From positions 253,472-317,471 of the forward strand of contig NZ_CP046208.1 of the NCBI RefSeq assembly GCF_012570365.1: DNA of 64,000 bases. Reading direction: 5' to 3'. The notes beneath the pieces were generated by a model. It was not told the origin of the DNA. It made no database searches and worked only from the letters and a program-made list of their open reading frames with translations. This stretch comes from Enterobacteriaceae endosymbiont of Donacia clavipes. GTDB taxonomy: Bacteria; Pseudomonadota; Gammaproteobacteria; Enterobacterales; Enterobacteriaceae. Position 1 is the first letter of the stretch; each line of letters opens with the position of its first letter. Both the position numbers and the translations under genes were made by a program. Positions 28,620 through 39,074 of this stretch are shown here, in pieces.

Positions 28620-29783
28620 ATGAAATTTAATATATTTAAAATTTTAATACCTTTTATGCTATCAATAAGCGTTGTTAACGCTAGTGAAATTTATAATAAT
28701 AATGGACAAAAAATAGATTTATATGAATTTTTGGAACTTAAAAACAGTATTTCTAAAAATAACGTTAAAGTTTCTGAAAAATATAGAGATACTACATCAA
28801 ATGTCATTTTAGGTATTAAAGGAGTTACTCATATATTTGATGATATTTATGGTTATGCACAATTAGAATATAGTTTACCAATAAATGAATTCGAGACAAG
28901 TAAAAATATTCATCCATCAATTCATTTAGGATTTATAGGTATAAATTTTAATCATGGTAATAATTCTATAGATTATGGAAGAAATTATGGTATATTATAT
29001 GACGTAACTTCTTATATGAAAAAAAATTCTTTTTTTGCAAAAAATTTTATGTATGATAAAAACGATTGTTTTATGTTTGGTAGAAATAATAATCTTTTAA
29101 CATATAGAAATAGAAATTTTTTTGGATTAATTAAAGGATTAGATTTGGCTTTACAATATAAAAATTCTGATCAAAATTATGATGATGATGATAATAAAAA
29201 TTATTTAGAAAATACTAGAAAAGGATGGGGTACTTCTATTAGTTATAAGATAGGAAATACAGGAGTAAGTATTTCAGGTGCTTATTTTAATTTTTTAAAT
29301 ATAATTAATCAAGATACAGAAATTTTTTCTAATACTGATAAAAATTTTAATAACAAAAATAAAAACATTAATGCTTATTCAATCGGAGCTAAATATGAAA
29401 AAAATAATATTTATTTAGCAGCAGTTCTTAGTAGTTCTTATAATGGATTAAAATATATGAATGATAATAATGAAAATTTATTTGCTGATAAAATCAAAAA
29501 TTTAGAAATTATTGGACAATATAAATTTGATGATAATTTAAGCACTACTATATCATATACACAATCACAAGGATATAATATTCCTCCTGGAATTCATTAT
29601 TATGGTGGTGACATAGATTTATCAAAATATATTTTAATTAATACAATTTATAAATTTAGTAAAAATCTTTCTGCTTATGTTGGTTATCGTATTAGTTTAA
29701 TAAGTAATAGTAATGAATATATTAAAAGAAGTAAAATATTTAATGGAAATCTTTTAGGTATAGGTATAACTTATAATTTTTAA
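28620..29783 (+). CDS. ompF: OmpF/OmpC-type outer-membrane porin
   Basis: Trimeric 16-strand beta-barrel giving passive entry of small hydrophilic solutes. A signal peptide (residues 1-21, ending SVVNA) is followed by SEIYNNNGQKIDLYEF, matching the mature start of enterobacterial porins. SIDYGRNYGILYDVTSY is the segment leading into the constriction loop, and NFFGLIKGLDLALQYKNS, NIYLAAVLSSSYNG and a terminal ITYNF with the C-terminal Phe required for barrel assembly are present. The 387 residues include Asn/Asp-rich external loops that are probably lineage-specific. The asnS-ompF order is that of E. coli; aspC, the next gene there, is missing. Confidence 0.93.
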   Translation: MKFNIFKILIPFMLSISVVNASEIYNNNGQKIDLYEFLELKNSISKNNVKVSEKYRDTTSNVILGIKGVTHIFDDIYGYAQLEYSLPINEFETSKNIHPSIHLGFIGINFNHGNNSIDYGRNYGILYDVTSYMKKNSFFAKNFMYDKNDCFMFGRNNNLLTYRNRNFFGLIKGLDLALQYKNSDQNYDDDDNKNYLENTRKGWGTSISYKIGNTGVSISGAYFNFLNIINQDTEIFSNTDKNFNNKNKNINAYSIGAKYEKNNIYLAAVLSSSYNGLKYMNDNNENLFADKIKNLEIIGQYKFDDNLSTTISYTQSQGYNIPPGIHYYGGDIDLSKYILINTIYKFSKNLSAYVGYRISLISNSNEYIKRSKIFNGNLLGIGITYNF

Positions 29784-29806
29784 TAATTAAAAAAAACAAA
29801 GATTTT

Positions 29807-29870
29807 AACTAACTATTTTTAATTTTAATTTTACAAAAAATAAATTTTAAATAGTTAGTTTTATTTTTTA
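29807..29870 (+). terminator. Terminator between ompF and gloC
   Basis: AACTAACTATTT at 29807-29818 is perfectly complementary to AAATAGTTAGTT at 29849-29860 (12-bp stem, about 30-base AT-rich loop), followed by a T-rich tract. It begins 24 bases after the ompF stop and abuts the gloC stop codon from the other strand, so it may serve both convergent genes. Confidence 0.7.
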
Positions 29871-30493
29871 TATATAATATGATTATTAATAATTTCTTTA
29901 GAAATTGTTGTTTTTCTCCCATGTCCAGGTAAAATTATATTATTTATTCCTAGTGGAATTATATTTTTTTGAATAGAATTAATCAACATATTAAAATTAC
30001 CTTTTGGTAGATCTGTTCTTCCTATGCTATTATTGAAAATAATATCTCCTGATATTAAAATATTATTTAGTTTATTAAAAAAAACAATATGGCCAGGACT
30101 ATGACCGGGACAATGATATATTTTTAAAATAATTTTACCTATGTTTATAATTTGATTATTTTTTAACCATATATTATTTTTAAATATACATTTTGGTAAT
30201 TGAAAAATTTTATTTTGTAATTTTATATTTTTTAACCAAAAAATATCTTTTTTATGTGGACCTAAAATAGGTATTTGATAAAAATTAGATAATATATCAG
30301 CTGCACCAATATGATCTAAATGACAATGAGTTATTAATATTTTTTTTATATTTAATTTATATAAACTTATAATTTTTATAATTTTTTGATATTCTCCACC
30401 TGGATCAATAATAGCTGCTTTTAATGTTTTTTTACACCATACTAAATAACAATTTTGTTTAAAATTTGTCACAGGTATAGATATATATTTCAT
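29861..30493 (-). CDS. gloC: Metallo-beta-lactamase-fold hydrolase YcbL (type II glyoxalase-like GloC)
   Basis: Probably hydrolyses S-lactoylglutathione or related thioesters; the E. coli orthologue YcbL/GloC has glyoxalase II activity. The 210 residues align throughout with YcbL. The metal motif THCHLDH has ligands H56, H58, D60 and H61; a Cys replaces the usual Gly at 57 without touching a ligand. The later ligands are in HCPGHSPGH, ISGDIIF and LPGHG. In E. coli ycbL lies beside aspC and ompF, so the context agrees. No glyoxalase I gene is in the window. Confidence 0.93.
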   Translation of the reverse strand: MKYISIPVTNFKQNCYLVWCKKTLKAAIIDPGGEYQKIIKIISLYKLNIKKILITHCHLDHIGAADILSNFYQIPILGPHKKDIFWLKNIKLQNKIFQLPKCIFKNNIWLKNNQIINIGKIILKIYHCPGHSPGHIVFFNKLNNILISGDIIFNNSIGRTDLPKGNFNMLINSIQKNIIPLGINNIILPGHGRKTTISKEIINNHIIYKK

Positions 30494-30582
30494 ATGAATT
30501 ACTTTTTATATATTTTATATAAAAATATATTTTTAAATTTTTTAGAATTAATTAGTTTAAATTTCCATAAATAATAAAATTA

Positions 30583-32250
30583 TTATTCACATTTTGCTGC
30601 TTTAAAAGCTTCTGTCATTGCGTTAGAAAAATTATTATTTTTAGTATTATTATTTTTTTTAATAATTTTATTTTCTAGTGTCTTCATATTAATAATAATA
30701 TTCACTATTCTAGTTTTACGATCAATATTATTTATTTTACCTTCTATATTTTGTCCTACTTTAAGATATTTTAATATATTATCAATTTTATAATTTTTAT
30801 ATTCAGATAATTTAATATTACCTAATATACCGTTATTTAATTTTACTGTAATATTTTTATTAATATCTTTACTAGTAATAATACCTTTAATTTTATGGTT
30901 TTTTTGTTGTTTTTTTAAATAAAAATTTAAAGGATCTTCTATTAATTGTTTAATTCCTAAAGAAATTCTTTCTCTTTCTGGATCTACTTGTAAAACTATA
31001 GTTGTAATATTTTCACCTTTTTTATATTTATGTACCTCATCTTCACCATTATTTATCCATGATAAATCAGATAAATGAACTAAACCATCTATACCACCAA
31101 TTAAACCTATAAAAATACCAAAATCTGTTATTGATTTTATTTTTCCTTCTACATGATCTCCTTTATTATAATTTTTTGAAAATTCTAACCATGGATTTAA
31201 AGTGCATTGTTTAATTCCTAAAGAAATCCTTCTTCTTTCTTCATCAATATCTAATACCATAACTTTTACTTTATCATTAACAGCTACTACTTTAGTAGGA
31301 TGTATATTTTTATTTGTCCAATCCATTTCTGATATATGTACTAATCCTTCTACTCCTTCTATAATTTCAACAAAACAACCATAATCTGTTAAATTAGTAA
31401 CACGTCCAACTAATGTACTATTTTCAGGATAACGTTTAGATATAGAAATCCAAGGATCTTCTCCTAATTGTTTTAATCCTAATGAAACACGAGTTTTTTC
31501 TTTATCAAATTTTAATATTTTTATTGAAATTTCCTCTCCAATACTGACAATTTCACTAGGATGTTTTACTCTTTTCCATGCCATATCTGTAATATGTAAT
31601 AGTCCATCTACTCCTCCTAAATCTACAAAAGCTCCATAATCAGTAAGATTTTTAACTAAACCTTTTATTTCCATTCCTTCGTATATAGTATTAAGTAATT
31701 GATTTCTTTCAGCACTATTTTCTAATTCTATTACTGATTTTCTAGATACAACAACATTATTACGTTTTCGATCTAATTTTATAACTTTAAAATCTAGTTC
31801 TTTACCTTCTAAATGAGAAGTATCTCTAATAGGTCTAATATCTACTAAAGAACCTGGTAAAAATGCTCTAATACCATTTAGATCTACAGTAAAACCACCT
31901 TTTACTTTTCCGTTTATAATTCCTTTAATATTATTATTTTTTAAATTAGCTTTTTCTAATATTAACCAAGCTTCATGTCTCTTAGCTTTTTCTCTAGAAA
32001 GAATAGTTTCACCAAATCCGTCTTCTATGGAATCTAATGCTACATCAATTTTATCTCCTATTTTTATCTCAATCTCACCTTGAGAATTTTTAAATTGAGT
32101 AATAGGAATAAAAGATTCTGATTTTAATCCAGCATCAACTAAAACAACGTCTTTTTTAATAGAAATAACAGTACCAGTAATTATTGATCCTAAATTAATA
32201 ACTTTATTTTTTAATGATTTTTCAAATAATTCAGTAAAACATTCACTCAT
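30583..32250 (-). CDS. rpsA: 30S ribosomal protein S1
   Basis: Long RNA-binding protein that brings mRNA to the small subunit. The 555 residues (E. coli 557) make six S1 OB domains, with strong repeats around [40 protein letters not shown] and [20 protein letters not shown]. It ends [15 protein letters not shown]. The two N-terminal domains that bind S2 are well kept; the sixth is the most divergent. In E. coli cmk lies just upstream; here a 217-base AT gap separates rpsA from aroA and cmk is absent. Confidence 0.98.
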   Translation of the reverse strand: MSECFTELFEKSLKNKVINLGSIITGTVISIKKDVVLVDAGLKSESFIPITQFKNSQGEIEIKIGDKIDVALDSIEDGFGETILSREKAKRHEAWLILEKANLKNNNIKGIINGKVKGGFTVDLNGIRAFLPGSLVDIRPIRDTSHLEGKELDFKVIKLDRKRNNVVVSRKSVIELENSAERNQLLNTIYEGMEIKGLVKNLTDYGAFVDLGGVDGLLHITDMAWKRVKHPSEIVSIGEEISIKILKFDKEKTRVSLGLKQLGEDPWISISKRYPENSTLVGRVTNLTDYGCFVEIIEGVEGLVHISEMDWTNKNIHPTKVVAVNDKVKVMVLDIDEERRRISLGIKQCTLNPWLEFSKNYNKGDHVEGKIKSITDFGIFIGLIGGIDGLVHLSDLSWINNGEDEVHKYKKGENITTIVLQVDPERERISLGIKQLIEDPLNFYLKKQQKNHKIKGIITSKDINKNITVKLNNGILGNIKLSEYKNYKIDNILKYLKVGQNIEGKINNIDRKTRIVNIIINMKTLENKIIKKNNNTKNNNFSNAMTEAFKAAKCE

Positions 32251-32467
32251 ATTAGTAACTTTTAAATATGTATTAAAAATATATACTTAAATCATATTTA
32301 GTATTATTTTTGAAAAAACTCATATAATCCTTATATGAGAATGAAATAAAATATATAAGTTAATTTAATTATATAAAATATAATTTATTTTAAAGTTAAC
32401 ATTAATAATATTTTTCTGCAACTACATATGTAAATTTTTTAAATATTTTTATTAATAAATATTTAAA

Positions 32468-33781
32468 TTATTTTTTTTTATTATTTTTACTATTATAAAA
32501 ACTTATTTTTTTAAATTCTTTAAAAAAATTAGGATATGTTTTATTTATACATTGAGGATTAATAATACTTACGGAATTATTTGAAAGTGCTAATAAAGAA
32601 AAACACATAGCAATACGATGATCATTATAAGTTTCAACAATAATTTTTTTTATTTTTTTAGGAGGAGTAATTATAATATAATCTTTACCTGTGATAATTT
32701 TTGCTCCTGTTTTTTTTAATTCATTAGACATTGCTTTTAAACGATCAGTTTCTTTTACACGCCAATTATATATATTTTTAATAATTGTAATTCCATTTGC
32801 AAATAAACTAGTAACAGCTATCGTCATAGCTACATCTGGAATATGATTCATATCCATATTTATGGATTTTAAAATATTTTTAGTACAACTAATATAATTT
32901 TTACCATAATGTATAGTAGCACCCATTTTTTTTAAAACATTCGTATATTTTATATCTCCTTGGATACTATTTTTAGTAATATTTTTTATTTTTACTGTAC
33001 CTCCTTTAATAGCTGCTGCAGATAAAAAATATGATGCAGAAGATGCATCTCCTTCTATAAGATATTCTCCAGGAGAAATATAGTTTTGTTTTCCTAAAAT
33101 TTTAAAATATTTATAATTATTATTTTGTACATTTACTCCAAAAATTTTCATTAATTTAATTGTTATATCAATATAAGGTTTTGATACTAAATTACTATTT
33201 ATAATAATTGAAATATCTTTTTTTATTAAAGGACTAATTAGTAATAAAGAAGTTAAAAATTGACTTGATATAGAACCTTTTATTTGAATATTTTTAGTGT
33301 TTTTGAAACCTCCTTTTATCTGTATAGGAGGAAAATTCATATTTTTTAAATATTTTATAATAGCTCCACAATTTGTTAAAGTATCGACAAGATGTTTAAT
33401 AGGTCTTTCTTGCATACGTGGATCACCAGTTAAAATAATATCACATTTTTTATTTAATGAAAGTAAAGCAGTTAAAGGTCTCATTACTGTACCAGCATTA
33501 CCAAGATACAATTTTAATTTTTTTTGTGGATTAATAATTCCATTATTTCCTGTGATTATGCATGTTGTTTTATTATTTGATAAAAAAAATTTTATACCTA
33601 ATAATTTTAACGCTTTTAACATGTAATTAACATCATCACTATTTAGTAAATTTATTAATTTAGTCTTACCTTTGGCTAAAGAAGATAATAATAATACTCT
33701 ATTAGAAATACTTTTTGATCCAGGTAATATTATAGAACCTTGAATTTTTTCTATAGGTTTTAAAACCAGAATATTTTTCAT
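32468..33781 (-). CDS. aroA: 3-phosphoshikimate 1-carboxyvinyltransferase (EPSP synthase)
   Basis: Joins shikimate 3-phosphate and phosphoenolpyruvate in the penultimate step to chorismate. The 437 residues (E. coli 427) contain LPGSKSISNRVLLLSSLAKG (K23, substrate binding), LGNAGTVMRPLTALL, GDPRMQERPI, GDASSASYFL and the C-terminal ETYNDHRIAMCFSLLAL. With aroE it indicates a retained aromatic amino-acid precursor pathway. It is 39 bases after serC, as in the E. coli serC-aroA operon. Confidence 0.98.
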   Translation of the reverse strand: MKNILVLKPIEKIQGSIILPGSKSISNRVLLLSSLAKGKTKLINLLNSDDVNYMLKALKLLGIKFFLSNNKTTCIITGNNGIINPQKKLKLYLGNAGTVMRPLTALLSLNKKCDIILTGDPRMQERPIKHLVDTLTNCGAIIKYLKNMNFPPIQIKGGFKNTKNIQIKGSISSQFLTSLLLISPLIKKDISIIINSNLVSKPYIDITIKLMKIFGVNVQNNNYKYFKILGKQNYISPGEYLIEGDASSASYFLSAAAIKGGTVKIKNITKNSIQGDIKYTNVLKKMGATIHYGKNYISCTKNILKSINMDMNHIPDVAMTIAVTSLFANGITIIKNIYNWRVKETDRLKAMSNELKKTGAKIITGKDYIIITPPKKIKKIIVETYNDHRIAMCFSLLALSNNSVSIINPQCINKTYPNFFKEFKKISFYNSKNNKKK

Positions 33782-33820
33782 AATATATTGTTTAAATTAA
33801 ATTTAAAATAATCATAACAT

Positions 33821-34918
33821 TTATGAATACATTTTTTCGAAATTATTCATAAAATTTATTAATTTTTCAACTCCTTCTATAGGCATAGCATTATATATTG
33901 ATGCTCTAATACCTCCTATTATTTTATGTCCTTTAAGATAAATTAATCCAATATCTTGTGCTTTTTTTAAAAAAATATTTTCTTTTTTAGGATTTCTTAA
34001 ATGAAAAACAACATTTGTTATAGATCTATTATGTTTATCTATTTTATTTATATAAAAACTACTATTATCTATAGTTGAATATAATAATTGTGCTTTTTTT
34101 TCATTTATTTTACTAATATATTTTACTCCACCTTTTTTTTTCAACCACTGTAATACTAATCCTGATAAATATAAAGAAAATGTAGGAGGAGTATTAAACA
34201 TTGAATCATGTTGAGAAATAATTTGATAATCTAATACTGAAGGTAATTCTTTACGTTTTTTATTAATATTATCTATTATTAAATCTTTTTTTATAATAAT
34301 AATAGTTAAACCTGCAGGACCTATATTTTTCTGAACACTAGCATATATCATTCCATAATTTTTAATATTTATTTTTTTTGTAAGTATAGATGATGATAAA
34401 TCTGCTATAATAGTTTTATTTTTTAGTTTAGGTTCTTCATTTATTGCAATTCCTTCTATGGTTTCATTAGGACAATAATGAACATATTTTGTATTATTGT
34501 TTAAATTCCAATTTTTTATTTTTTCTACATAATAAATTCCATTTTTTTTTTTTACAGAATTAATTATATTAGGTTTACAGTATTTTTTTGCTTCTTTTAT
34601 AGCTTGATTAGACCAATGACCAATATTAATATAATCAGCTGTTTCATTATAAGATAATAAATTCATAGGTATAGCTGAAAATTGTGTTCTAGCTCCTCCT
34701 TGACAGAATAATATTTCATATTCTAAAGGTATATTCATTAATTGACGTAAATTATTTTTTATATCCATCATTAATTTAATAAATTCATTATTACGATGAC
34801 TAATTTCCATAACAGAAATATTTAAATTATTCCAATTTGTAAATTCATTTTGTGCTTTTTTTAATACTTCATAAGGTAATGTAGCGGGACCAGGACTAAA
34901 GTTAAATATTTTTTTCAT
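33821..34918 (-). CDS. serC: Phosphoserine aminotransferase
   Basis: Pyridoxal-phosphate enzyme that makes phosphoserine from 3-phosphohydroxypyruvate; it also acts in the DXP-dependent route to pyridoxal phosphate. The 365 residues match E. coli (362). The N-terminus is FNFSPGPATLPYEVL. FCQGGARTQF holds phosphate-binding residues, ADLSSSILT the conserved Asp, and SVQKNIGPAGLTI the PLP lysine. HDSMFNTPPTFSLYLSGLVL and the C-terminal GGIRASIYNAMPIEGV follow. It is the first gene of the serC-aroA(-rpsA) block. Confidence 0.98.
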   Translation of the reverse strand: MKKIFNFSPGPATLPYEVLKKAQNEFTNWNNLNISVMEISHRNNEFIKLMMDIKNNLRQLMNIPLEYEILFCQGGARTQFSAIPMNLLSYNETADYINIGHWSNQAIKEAKKYCKPNIINSVKKKNGIYYVEKIKNWNLNNNTKYVHYCPNETIEGIAINEEPKLKNKTIIADLSSSILTKKINIKNYGMIYASVQKNIGPAGLTIIIIKKDLIIDNINKKRKELPSVLDYQIISQHDSMFNTPPTFSLYLSGLVLQWLKKKGGVKYISKINEKKAQLLYSTIDNSSFYINKIDKHNRSITNVVFHLRNPKKENIFLKKAQDIGLIYLKGHKIIGGIRASIYNAMPIEGVEKLINFMNNFEKMYS

Positions 34919-34962
34919 TTTAAAATCCTATTTAATAATAATTTTTATAAATATATTATATT

Positions 34963-36081
34963 CTATATTTTTTTATATTTTTTCTTTAAATCATATGTAT
35001 ACATAGACATTATAATACCGAAATTAGTCATAACAACTACAAAAGATGTACCTCCATAACTCACTAATGGTAAAGGAATACCAACAATTGGTAATAAACC
35101 ACTAACCATACTCATATTAATAAATACACATAAAAACAATACTAATATTATTCCACCAATTATCATTTTATTAAAAATATTTTTACAATTTAATGATAAA
35201 TATATACCTCTTATTATTAATAACATATATAAAATAATGAAAAGTAATATTCCTATAAAACCAAATTCTTCAGCTAAAACAGAAAATATAAAATCAGTAT
35301 GTTTTTCTGGTAAAAAATTTAATTGTGCTTGAGTTGCATTCTTCCAACCTTTACCTAATATTCCTCCCGAACCAATCGATATTTTAGATTGAAAAATATG
35401 ATAACCTTTTCCTAATGCATCATAATTACTTTTTGTTAACATAAACATTCTTTCTCTTTGATAATCATGTAATAATAAAACCCATGTAAAAGGAATAGAT
35501 ATAATAAATATTATTATACTTTTTATTATAACTTTCCAATATAATCCTCCTAAAAATAACATAATAAGACCAGAAAAACTGATTAAAATAGCAGTACCTA
35601 AATCTGGTTCTTTTGCGACTAAAAGAGCAGGTATTAAAATTAGAATAATTGTTTCAAAAAATATTTTTATATTAATAGGATATTTATTTTTATTTAAAAT
35701 TTGAGTAATAATTAAAGGAACCGATACTTTAGATATTTCAGAAGGTTGAAATTTAATAAAATTAATATTTAACCATCTTTTTGCACCTTTTGTTTTATAA
35801 CCAAAAAAATTTACCATTATTAATAAAAAAATAGAAAATAAATAAAATATAAAAGAATATTTTTTATAGAGATTAGGAGGAATTTGTGAAGCTATTATCA
35901 TAATTATAAAACCTATTAAAAACTGTACTAACTTATGTTTTATTAAATTATAATTATAAGTTTCTGATATACTCCATGTTATAAACAAACTTAATGCTGA
36001 AATTAATATAATTAATATTAATAAAATAATATCTATATGTAAAACAGAATTTATAAAATATTTTAAATTTTTTTTTTTCAT
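34963..36081 (-). CDS. mrdB: Peptidoglycan glycosyltransferase RodA
   Basis: SEDS-family lipid II polymerase that works with PBP2 in rod-shape elongation. The 372 residues (E. coli 370) have about ten membrane segments. FIKFQPSEISKVSVPLI is the SEDS signature region, and KEPDLGTAIL contains the conserved catalytic-site Asp. YQRERMFMLT, KISIGSGGILGKGWKNATQA, FLPEKHTDFIFSVLAEEFG and PLVSYGGTSF are all present. It lies directly downstream of mrdA as in E. coli, although mrdA carries a frameshift. Confidence 0.97.
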   Translation of the reverse strand: MKKKNLKYFINSVLHIDIILLILIILISALSLFITWSISETYNYNLIKHKLVQFLIGFIIMIIASQIPPNLYKKYSFIFYLFSIFLLIMVNFFGYKTKGAKRWLNINFIKFQPSEISKVSVPLIITQILNKNKYPINIKIFFETIILILIPALLVAKEPDLGTAILISFSGLIMLFLGGLYWKVIIKSIIIFIISIPFTWVLLLHDYQRERMFMLTKSNYDALGKGYHIFQSKISIGSGGILGKGWKNATQAQLNFLPEKHTDFIFSVLAEEFGFIGILLFIILYMLLIIRGIYLSLNCKNIFNKMIIGGIILVLFLCVFINMSMVSGLLPIVGIPLPLVSYGGTSFVVVMTNFGIIMSMYTYDLKKKYKKI

Positions 36082-36113
36082 AATAAATTATAATTATATA
36101 AATAATCTACATT

Positions 36114-37984
36114 TTAAATTAAAAATTTTTCTTTATGTTTAAAAATATAATCAAAAATTTTTCTTGCAATATAACCTATTGAAATACTATTATCACTATT
36201 TTCTATAATAATTGTAATAGCTATTTTAGGATTTTCGAAAGGAGCAAAAGCTATTATAAGTTTATGATCTCTTAATTTTTTTTTTATTTTTTTAATATTA
36301 CATTTTTTTAAATTTTTTAAATTAAAAACTTGAGCTGTACCAGTTTTTGCAGCTATATGATAGTTTGCTGAAGAAAAATATTTATACATAGTACCTTTTT
36401 TTTTATTAGCTACATTATACATTCCTAATTTTACTATATTCCAATATTTTAAAGGTAAATTTATTATTTTTTTATCTTTTGGTTCCGAATAATAATAAAA
36501 AATATTATTTAGTTTTCTTTTTTGATAAATATGGGGAGTTTTACTAATACCATTATTTATTAAAATAATTAATGCATTATGTATTTGTATAGGTGTAGCA
36601 TTCCAATAACTTTGTCCTATTCCAACTGAAATAGTATCTCCTAAATACCAAGGTATTTGTATATTATTAAATTTCCATTTTTTAGTAGGCATATTACCTA
36701 ATTTTTCATTAAATAAATCAATATTTGTTAATTTACCATAACCAAATTTAGTCATCCATTTATGAATTTTATTAATACCTATATTATAGGATAATTGATA
36801 AAAAAAAGAATCAGATGATTCTTGTAAAGCTTTTGTAATATTTAAATAACCATGTCCATTTTTTTTCCAATCTTTATAAATTTGATTAATTTTAGGAATT
36901 TTCCACCATCCAGGATCAAATAAAATTGTATTCTCATCTATTAAATTTAAATCTAATGCAATTAAAGATACATAGGGTTTTACAGTAGAAGCAGGAGGAT
37001 ATATTCCTTGAATAACCCTATTAACTAATGGATGATTATTATTTTTTAGTAAAATATTTAAGTTTTGATTTTTAAAACTATTAATAAATAAATTAGGATC
37101 ATAACTAGGTGTTGATACCATAGCTAAAATAGCACCATTTCTTGGATTACTAACAATAACAGCACCTTTGATATTAGCCATTAATGAATAAATATATTTT
37201 TGTAAAAAAAAATCAATTGTTAAAAAAATATCACTTCCTGTATATGCATTTTTTTTACAAATTTTATATTTATATTCACCTTTATTATTTGTAGCAATTT
37301 TTTGGTAACCTAAATTACCATATAATAAATTTTCATAATATTTTTCAATACCACTAACACCAGTTGGGTGATTTTTAATATATTTTTTTATAAGATTTAT
37401 ATTTTTAAAAAAAATTTCTTTTTTATCATTATATAATTTAATATAACCTACTACATGAGCAAATATATTACCATGAGGATAAAAACGCTTTTGATAAGAT
37501 ATTAAAGACATTTGAGGAAATCTATATTTATTTACTAAAAATTTTGATATTTGTACATCATTTAAATTATATTTTAATATAAATGGGGTATAATCATTAT
37601 TTTTAATTTTTTTATTAAAAATATTAATAATATTATATTTATTATTTTTTAATTTTAATATTTTTTGTAGAATTATAAGATTTTGAAAAAAAATATTAGT
37701 TTTATCAGGTTTTATTTTTAAACGATAAAAAATTATATTTTTAGCTAAAACTATACCATTTCTATCATAAATTAATCCTCTATTAGGTCTTAAAAAAAAA
37801 AATTAGTATAATTTAATTCTGCTTGTAATTTATATTTTTTATAAGATTTAATTTGTAAATAATATAAATTATATATTAAAATAATTATTAATATTGAAAA
37901 TATTTTTATCGAAAATTTTATTCTTTGTAAAAATATTTTTGATTTTATTTCGTTTTTTTTTAAAAAATTGTACTTAATATTCAT
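36114..37984 (-). CDS. mrdA: Penicillin-binding protein 2 (transpeptidase), frameshifted in an A11 tract
   Basis: Cross-links peptidoglycan during elongation. The gene is split. The first 64 codons (cytoplasmic tail plus membrane anchor) end at a TAA formed inside an 11-base homopolymer (37792-37802). One base further along, the frame continues without a stop as LRPNRGLIYDRNGIVLAKN and on through the whole protein. Adding one base to the tract gives 623 residues (E. coli 633) and the exact family spacing to the RG motif. The catalytic motifs are intact in the rebuilt protein: STVK near 333, SSD near 390, KTG near 547. This is either a young pseudogene, a gene rescued by slippage, or a sequencing error. 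An internal ATG at 37511 opens a 465-codon frame lacking the anchor. Confidence 0.85.
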
Positions 37985-38016
37985 TAGTAATTTATAATCC
38001 GTAATATTTTAGATAT

Positions 38017-39030
38017 TTATAAAAATAAAAAAGCTAATCTTTCTAAATCAATCCAAAAATATTCCTCTATATAATTAGATATTATAAAACTTTTAATATT
38101 TATTTCAATTTTTAATAATAATTTAATTATTAAATATAATTTTTTATAATTAATTCTTTTTAATGATGTTTTAAAAAAAATTTTTTTTTTTATAGATATT
38201 ATTTTATTTTTTTTAAAAATTATATCTAAAGAATATTTTTTTGAATTTCTATATAATTTTAAAAGTAAAAAAATGTTTTTTTGTAATTTATTTAAAATTA
38301 AAAATGGATTTTGTTGAATATGTTTCATATGTTTAATTATATTAATACTATTTTCTATATTTCCTACTAAAAGAGAATTAATTAAATTATTTTCTTTAAT
38401 TAATATAAAATTATTTATATTATTATATATAATTGACAAAGGAGAAAAATTTTGGTTCTTCTTTTGTAAAGAAATATTTTTTATTATTTGATCTAATAAA
38501 ATTAAATTATCAGAAAAATAATTTTGTAATAAATTATAAATATTTTTGTTTATGGTTAAATTTATTTTTTGAAAACAATAGTTAGTCCAATTAATAAATT
38601 CTATATTATTTAATTTATTACATTTTATAAATATAGAAAATTTATTATTTATAATATTTTTTATTATTTTTTCTATATATAAACTTATATTATTATGAAT
38701 TTCTATAATTAATATATTATTTTTATCTGTTAAATTTATTAAAAATTTAATATTTTTAATAAATTTTAAGAATATATTTGTATTTAAAAAAATTAAATGT
38801 ATAATTTGTTTTTCATAAAAAATATCAGTTATAGAAAATTTAGAAAAAATATAATCCCAAATAAAATTTTTATCTACAATAATAACATTATTTTTAATAA
38901 ATTTTAATTTTAAAAATTTATTAAATAATGAATTTATATTTTTTTTAATAAAAAATAATTCATCTCCCGCTATAATATAGCAAAAAAAATTTTTATTATA
39001 AATTTTTTTATAAAAATAATTTAATAACAT
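38017..39030 (-). CDS. holA: DNA polymerase III subunit delta
   Basis: Clamp-loader subunit that opens the beta sliding clamp. The 337 residues (E. coli 343) keep the family outline: CYIIAGDELFFIKKNINSLF near the N-terminus, IIHLIFLN, the domain III-type NPFLILNKLQKNIFLLLKLY segment and the C-terminal IKSFIISNYIEEYFWIDLERL. The sequence is strongly AT-drifted (runs of I, K, N, F). The position between leuS and mrdA is that of E. coli holA, where lptE, nadD, cobC, rsfS and rlmH also occur; all of these are absent here. Confidence 0.9.
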   Translation of the reverse strand: MLLNYFYKKIYNKNFFCYIIAGDELFFIKKNINSLFNKFLKLKFIKNNVIIVDKNFIWDYIFSKFSITDIFYEKQIIHLIFLNTNIFLKFIKNIKFLINLTDKNNILIIEIHNNISLYIEKIIKNIINNKFSIFIKCNKLNNIEFINWTNYCFQKINLTINKNIYNLLQNYFSDNLILLDQIIKNISLQKKNQNFSPLSIIYNNINNFILIKENNLINSLLVGNIENSINIIKHMKHIQQNPFLILNKLQKNIFLLLKLYRNSKKYSLDIIFKKNKIISIKKKIFFKTSLKRINYKKLYLIIKLLLKIEINIKSFIISNYIEEYFWIDLERLAFLFL

Positions 39031-39074
39031 TGTATGTATTTTTATGAAAAATTAATTTCAAAATTAATATATAT

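Noticed and set aside
36114-37511. Treating the 465-codon part of mrdA as an independent complete gene
   Set aside because: The same frame stays open upstream to 37789 with clear PBP2 homology, so this is the C-terminal piece of a frameshifted gene. Translation from 37511 would lack the membrane anchor.
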